Origin: Ruminococcaceae bacterium AM07-15 | Lineage (GTDB): Bacteria; Bacillota; Clostridia; Oscillospirales; Butyricicoccaceae | Assembly: GCA_003477405.1 (NCBI GenBank) | Contig: QUDE01000008.1 | Span: 1 to 64,000 of the forward strand | DNA: 64,000 nt | Direction of reading: 5' to 3' | In this document: in pieces, positions 60,287 to 64,000 of the stretch | Layout: each line of letters begins with the position of its first letter | How positions within the stretch are numbered: the stretch's first letter is position 1 | Made by a program: the position numbers and the translations under genes | The notes under the pieces: generated by a model | The model's input: the letters and a program-made list of their open reading frames with translations, nothing else | Told to the model about the DNA's origin: nothing | Databases searched by the model: none

Positions 60287-60901
60287 TCATTCTGTCCAGT
60301 TTTCCAGGTGAACGCCCACCAAAGGGAAGGTTCCTGCAAAAGGCACGCGGCGAACCTCATAGACCGTTCCTTCAGCATCGACCCGCTGAAGCAAAAAGCT
60401 GCCCTGTACCTCCAAAATGCTTTGCCAGGCCTGGATTCCTCCGGACATACCGGGAGAAAGGGTTAAAGTTCCCATAGACCCTTCTCTTGCTGCAAAGACC
60501 ACTTGGTCTTCGGCCACCCAGGCCAGCTGGGATTCGATCCACTCCTGCACTTGCTTTCGCAGGGTCCCGTTATCCAAAAGGCTCGTCCATTTCCCCTCAG
60601 TGATCACCGTTTCCTTTTGCCGATACAGGAGGATCTCCGGGGATGTGGTATGGTTCTCTCCTACCACTTTGCCCAAAGTGGCATAGGTTTCATCCAGCTG
60701 CCATGCATCCACTTGCAAGTCGGAAAAATAAGCATCCAAAAATGGAGCGGCCCCGGGCGATCTCTCCTCCTCCGGCTGCTTACCCGAATCGGAAATCTGC
60801 TGCGGCGATTGCCAATCAGTAACAAAACCGTCCGCCCAGGCACTTCCGCAGAGGGTCAGAATCAAAAACGCCGCCATACAAAATGTTGCTTTTCTCTTCA
60901 T
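60287..60901 (-). CDS. secreted protein of unknown function
   Basis: The 204 residues start with a classical signal peptide (MKRKATFCMAAFLILTLCGS then A-W-A). A mature domain rich in aromatic and acidic residues follows, with the motif WTSLLDNGTLRKQV near 110. No catalytic family was recognised. The ATG at 60901 has GAGGAGG. Confidence 0.7.
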   Translation of the reverse strand: MKRKATFCMAAFLILTLCGSAWADGFVTDWQSPQQISDSGKQPEEERSPGAAPFLDAYFSDLQVDAWQLDETYATLGKVVGENHTTSPEILLYRQKETVITEGKWTSLLDNGTLRKQVQEWIESQLAWVAEDQVVFAAREGSMGTLTLSPGMSGGIQAWQSILEVQGSFLLQRVDAEGTVYEVRRVPFAGTFPLVGVHLENWTE

Positions 60902-60928
60902 AGTTACCCCTCCTCTCTGTTTAATCTC

Positions 60929-60957
60929 ATAATACATTAAACCATTTTTTATGTCAA
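60929..60957 (-). promoter_or_regulatory. sigma-A promoter of the secreted-protein gene
   Basis: Minus-strand TTGACA, 17-bp spacer, TATTAT, about 28 bp before the start at 60901. Confidence 0.9.
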
Positions 60958-60960
60958 GAA

Positions 60961-61000
60961 GGCAAAAAAATAACCTGTGAGGTCTTTCTCACAGGTTATT
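60961..61000 (-). terminator. terminator of ftsH
   Basis: Stem AATAACCTGTGAG/CTCACAGGTTATT followed on the minus strand by a TTTTTTT run, ten bp after the ftsH stop. Confidence 0.92.
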
Positions 61001-61010
61001 TTGATTGCTT

Positions 61011-62981
61011 TTAGATATGATCCATGGGATCGTCCGCATGTTTTCCTTCGGGAGGGATCTCCTCCGTGTGAGAAGGGGTGTTCCGTACCTCTTCTTCCGG
61101 CTGGTGGGTATAGCGGGCGTTATAATCCACTTCCACCACTTTTTCCGGCGCCTGGGCTTCTTCCCCGTTGAATACCTTTTCAAAGGCTTCACCGCTCATG
61201 GTCTCATGCTCCAGCAGATAGGCGGCCACCCGGTCCAGGATGTCCATATGCTCCTGCAGCATCTGTTCGCAGCGGCGATAGGCCTCGTCGATGATCCGCT
61301 TCACTTCCTCGTCGATGAGGGAAGCCACTTCTTCGGAGTAGTTCTTGGAGGCGGCAATATCCCGGCCCAGGAACACTTCGTCGTGATCGCTGCCAAAGGC
61401 GATGGGGCCCAGCTTGTCGCTCATGCCGTAGCGGGTGACCATGCGGCGGGCAATGTCGGAGGCCCGCTCGATGTCATTGGAAGCACCGGTGGAAATGTCG
61501 TCCATCACCAGTTTTTCAGCGACCCGGCCACCCAGCAGAGTGACCAGCTCGTCTTCCATCTCATTTTTGGAGGAATAGTATTTATCCTCTTTGGGCAGGC
61601 TCAGGGTAAAGCCGCCAGCCCGGCCACGGGGCACAATGGAAATCTGGTGCACCGGGTCCTGGGTAGGCATCAGCCGGGTGACGATGGCATGGCCCGCCTC
61701 GTGATAGGCTGTGAGCTTCTTTTCCTTCTCGGAATAGACCCGGCTCTTCTTTTCGTTGCCCATGATGACCTTCAGGAAGGCATCATCGATTTCCCGGTTG
61801 CCGATCTTCTCCTTGGAACGGCGGGCGGCCAGCAGAGCCGCTTCGTTCAACAGGTTCTCCAGATCGGCGCCGGTAAAGCCGGCGGTAGTTTTGGCGATGG
61901 CGTCAAAGTCCACATCCTCTTCAAAGGGCTTTTTCCGGGAGTGAACCTGCATGATGGCCTTACGGCCTTTCACATCGGGCACACCGATATACACCTGCCG
62001 GTCAAAGCGTCCCGGACGCAGCAGAGCACTGTCCAGAATGTCGGGACGGTTGGTGGCCGCCAGGATGATAACCCCTTCGTTGGCGCCGAAGCCGTCCATC
62101 TCCACCAGCAGCTGGTTGAGGGTCTGTTCTCTTTCGTCATGGCCGCCGCCCAGACCGGCTCCTCTCTGGCGGCCCACAGCGTCGATTTCATCGATAAAGA
62201 CGATGGAAGGGGCATGGCGCTTGGCCTGGTCAAACAGATCCCGCACACGGGAAGCGCCCACGCCCACATACAGTTCTACAAAGTCCGAACCGGAAATGGA
62301 GAAGAAAGGCACACCCGCTTCTCCGGCCACCGCTTTGGCGATCAGTGTTTTACCAGTGCCCGGAGGGCCCACCAGCAAAACGCCTTTGGGGATACGGGCG
62401 CCCAATTGCAGGAATTTCTTAGGAGCCTTCAGAAACTCCACCACTTCCTGCAAATCGCTTTTTTCCTCATCGGCCCCGGCCACATCCTGGAAAGTCACCT
62501 TCTGGTCTTCGCTGTTCACCATCTTGGCCCGGGATTTGCCGAAGTTCATGGCGGATTTTCCACTGCCGTCCTGCTTGTTCATCATATAATACCAGAACAA
62601 GCCAAAGAGGACGATAATGATCAGATAGGGCAAAAATGCCGTCCACCAAGGCATGGTCATCTTTTCCGCAAAGTCCTGGGTCAGCGTTCCCGCCGCCCGC
62701 TGCTGACGGATGGTTTCGCCCAAATCATAATAGAAAATATCCAGGGACGGGATCTGATAAGTGAACTTGGAGCCATCCCGCATAGTCATGGTCAGTTCAT
62801 TCTCATCGATGACAAAACTGGCCACATCCTGGTTTTCAAAAGCCTGGGTCACATCGGAATAGGTCAACTGGGCCTCCTTACGGGGCTCCATCAAAAAGCC
62901 AATGGTTCCGATGAGCACCACCAGCAGCAGCAGATACAGGCCAATGCCCTTCATTTTGCCGTTATTCAACGAATCATTCAC
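61011..62981 (-). CDS. ftsH: ATP-dependent zinc metalloprotease FtsH
   Basis: A membrane AAA+ protease that degrades unassembled or damaged membrane and regulatory proteins. It has about 656 residues, with a first membrane segment at about 10-32 and a second at about 110-130. The AAA+ domain has GPPGTGKT and the SRH region, and the HEAGH zinc site lies near residue 430. The start is uncertain. The GTG at 62981 lies in the AAAGGTG site itself, and TTG 62969 and ATG 62954 are alternatives. It lies 20 nt after hpt, the usual order tilS-hpt-ftsH. Confidence 0.95.
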   Translation of the reverse strand: MNDSLNNGKMKGIGLYLLLLVVLIGTIGFLMEPRKEAQLTYSDVTQAFENQDVASFVIDENELTMTMRDGSKFTYQIPSLDIFYYDLGETIRQQRAAGTLTQDFAEKMTMPWWTAFLPYLIIIVLFGLFWYYMMNKQDGSGKSAMNFGKSRAKMVNSEDQKVTFQDVAGADEEKSDLQEVVEFLKAPKKFLQLGARIPKGVLLVGPPGTGKTLIAKAVAGEAGVPFFSISGSDFVELYVGVGASRVRDLFDQAKRHAPSIVFIDEIDAVGRQRGAGLGGGHDEREQTLNQLLVEMDGFGANEGVIILAATNRPDILDSALLRPGRFDRQVYIGVPDVKGRKAIMQVHSRKKPFEEDVDFDAIAKTTAGFTGADLENLLNEAALLAARRSKEKIGNREIDDAFLKVIMGNEKKSRVYSEKEKKLTAYHEAGHAIVTRLMPTQDPVHQISIVPRGRAGGFTLSLPKEDKYYSSKNEMEDELVTLLGGRVAEKLVMDDISTGASNDIERASDIARRMVTRYGMSDKLGPIAFGSDHDEVFLGRDIAASKNYSEEVASLIDEEVKRIIDEAYRRCEQMLQEHMDILDRVAAYLLEHETMSGEAFEKVFNGEEAQAPEKVVEVDYNARYTHQPEEEVRNTPSHTEEIPPEGKHADDPMDHI

Positions 62982-63001
62982 ACCTTTCGTGAGGCGGAGC
63001 T

Positions 63002-63550
63002 TTACGCCTGATACACCTCGGGTTTCAAGATACACAGATCGGGCAGGTTGCGGTATTTTTCCGCATAATCCAGGCCATAGCCCACCAAGAAGGCGTCCGG
63101 CACCTGGAAGCCGCAATAATCGATGTCCACATGGGCCTGGCGGCGGGCCGGTTTGTCCAGAAGGGTCACCAGGCGCAAGGAGGCCGGTTCCCGTTCCTTC
63201 AGCATCACCAGCAAACGACTGAGGGTCACGCCGCTGTCCACGATGTCCTCAACTACTATAACATGCCTGTTCTGGATAATTGTGTCTAAATCTTTAATAA
63301 TTTTTACCTTTCCGCTGGTCTGGGTGCTTCTTCCATAGCTGGACACCGCCATGAAATCCACCGAGCAGGGAATGGTGATGGCGCGGCACAGGTCGCCCAT
63401 AAACACAAAGGCCCCCTTGAGCACGCTGACCAAAATGGGGTCTTTCCCCTCATATTCCCGGGACAGGATCCCTCCCAGCTCCTGCACCTTTTCGGCGATT
63501 TGCTCTTTGGTCAGCAAAACCTCCGCCACATCGTCCCGCATATTTGCCAT
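63002..63550 (-). CDS. hpt: hypoxanthine phosphoribosyltransferase
   Basis: Salvages hypoxanthine and guanine with PRPP to IMP and GMP. The 182 residues contain the PRPP motif VIVVEDIVDSGVTL. The ATG at 63550 has a strong ribosome binding site (GAGGAGG, 9 nt upstream). The frame is continuous upstream with tilS and no stop codon separates them, so a TilS-Hpt fusion could be made as well. Confidence 0.93.
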   Translation of the reverse strand: MANMRDDVAEVLLTKEQIAEKVQELGGILSREYEGKDPILVSVLKGAFVFMGDLCRAITIPCSVDFMAVSSYGRSTQTSGKVKIIKDLDTIIQNRHVIVVEDIVDSGVTLSRLLVMLKEREPASLRLVTLLDKPARRQAHVDIDYCGFQVPDAFLVGYGLDYAEKYRNLPDLCILKPEVYQA

Positions 63551-64000
63551 GGTCTTTTTCCTCCTCACAACCACCGTCCAGCCGGGGTCTTTTTCTCTCT
63601 CTTTTCTTTCGCTCCGCACCGGGCCGCCGCACACCAGCACCGGCCCTTCTTCATCGCACACCAAGGGAATCCCTTCCCGCAGATGCACGGGGATCTTTTC
63701 ATCGATCATCCATTTTTTAATGCTTTTGTGCCCGTTTTTCAGCCGGATCGCATCCCCCGTCCTCCGGGGGCGCAGCTGCACCGGTTCTTGGAGGACCTGG
63801 AAAAAATAGGCTTTTTCTCCAGATCCGGCTTCTCTTTTTCCCCGGTGCAGAGTGACCCGAAAGCCACCTTCTTCCACCGTTTCCCCTTCCTTCAAAAAGC
63901 GAGGAGAAAAAGTATGGTGCAACGGATTTTCTTCCTTTTTCCGGCACACCAGCTGTCCATAGATCCGCCGGGCCTCTATTCCTCCCGGCAAGCTATATGC
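63002..64000 (-). CDS. tilS: tRNA(Ile)-lysidine synthase C-terminal part, in frame with hpt (partial at window edge)
   Basis: From the edge to about 63560 the frame encodes the C-terminal domain of TilS (LRPRRTGDAIRLKNGHKSIK, then MIDEKIPVHLREGIPLVC). TilS puts lysine on C34 of tRNA-Ile so that it reads AUA. The catalytic N-domain lies beyond the window. There is no stop codon before hpt. TilS-HprT fusions are known in Listeria, so this may be real. Confidence 0.85.
   Translation of the reverse strand, partial: AYSLPGGIEARRIYGQLVCRKKEENPLHHTFSPRFLKEGETVEEGGFRVTLHRGKREAGSGEKAYFFQVLQEPVQLRPRRTGDAIRLKNGHKSIKKWMIDEKIPVHLREGIPLVCDEEGPVLVCGGPVRSERKEREKDPGWTVVVRRKKTMANMRDDVAEVLLTKEQIAEKVQELGGILSREYEGKDPILVSVLKGAFVFMGDLCRAITIPCSVDFMAVSSYGRSTQTSGKVKIIKDLDTIIQNRHVIVVEDIVDSGVTLSRLLVMLKEREPASLRLVTLLDKPARRQAHVDIDYCGFQVPDAFLVGYGLDYAEKYRNLPDLCILKPEVYQA

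Overview
The window is from a Gram-positive Firmicute, most likely a gut Clostridium of the Oscillospiraceae/Ruminococcaceae type. This is inferred from the gene families (ECF transporter operon next to truA, YtaF, ClpE-like ATPase, FtsH, TilS-Hpt), from strong AAGGAGG-type ribosome binding sites, and from sigma-A promoters with 17-bp spacers. Names rest on motifs and remembered family signatures; no database search was possible.

Positions 1 to about 38.9 kb are part of an integrative conjugative element (ICE). Its genes all run on the minus strand, and its left end (probably with the integrase) lies outside the window. Read in transcription order from 38.7 kb downward, it carries: (i) an accessory block of ArdA-like, DUF4314, DUF3848/3849-type and other proteins, with one possible ADP-ribosyltransferase fold (29.5-38.7 kb); (ii) a D12-class adenine methylase, a DUF3849 protein, a SpoVG-family protein and a YodL protein (25.9-29.4 kb); (iii) a Tad/Flp-type pilus assembly set: pilin-like protein, prepilin peptidase, CpaB, CpaE/TadZ-like ATPase, CpaF, TadB, TadC and two TadE-like proteins (19.0-25.7 kb); (iv) a type IV secretion module: secreted and VirB2-like proteins, VirB6, a split cytosine methylase, VirB3/PrgI-like protein, VirB4 N-domain protein, VirB4 and NlpC/P60 hydrolase (8.0-19.0 kb); (v) the DNA-processing module: relaxosome protein, MobP-type relaxase with Sel1 repeats, Toprim primase, VirD4 and a small HTH protein (0.2-7.9 kb). 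A candidate oriT with an RP4-like nick sequence sits at 5.75-5.97 kb. Several terminators lie between genes only 25-46 nt upstream of the next start codon, and the first gene is preceded by two hairpins with interchangeable arms. Both suggest control by antitermination or attenuation.

The ICE abuts a chromosomal tRNA cluster (Gly-Arg-His-Gln-Lys, 39.04-39.51 kb, minus strand, with its own promoter). Beyond it lies ordinary chromosome: a minus-strand operon from a SAM methyltransferase through ecfA1-ecfA2-ecfT-truA, a DUF5711 protein and cvpA to a ClpE-like ATPase; an alpha/beta hydrolase; pduL; two XRE regulators flanking tRNA-Thr and tRNA-Tyr; a HAD phosphatase; ytaF; two N-acetylmuramoyl-L-alanine amidases; an asparaginase; an aldehyde dehydrogenase; an M20 peptidase; two small unknowns; and ftsH-hpt-tilS at the right edge, where tilS reads in frame into hpt.

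The items I would look at first are the Tad pilus built into the conjugation operon, the cytosine methylase encoded by two genes overlapping by 374 bp in different frames, the leader and terminator arrangement of the ICE operon, and the accessory island of ArdA-like paralogues.
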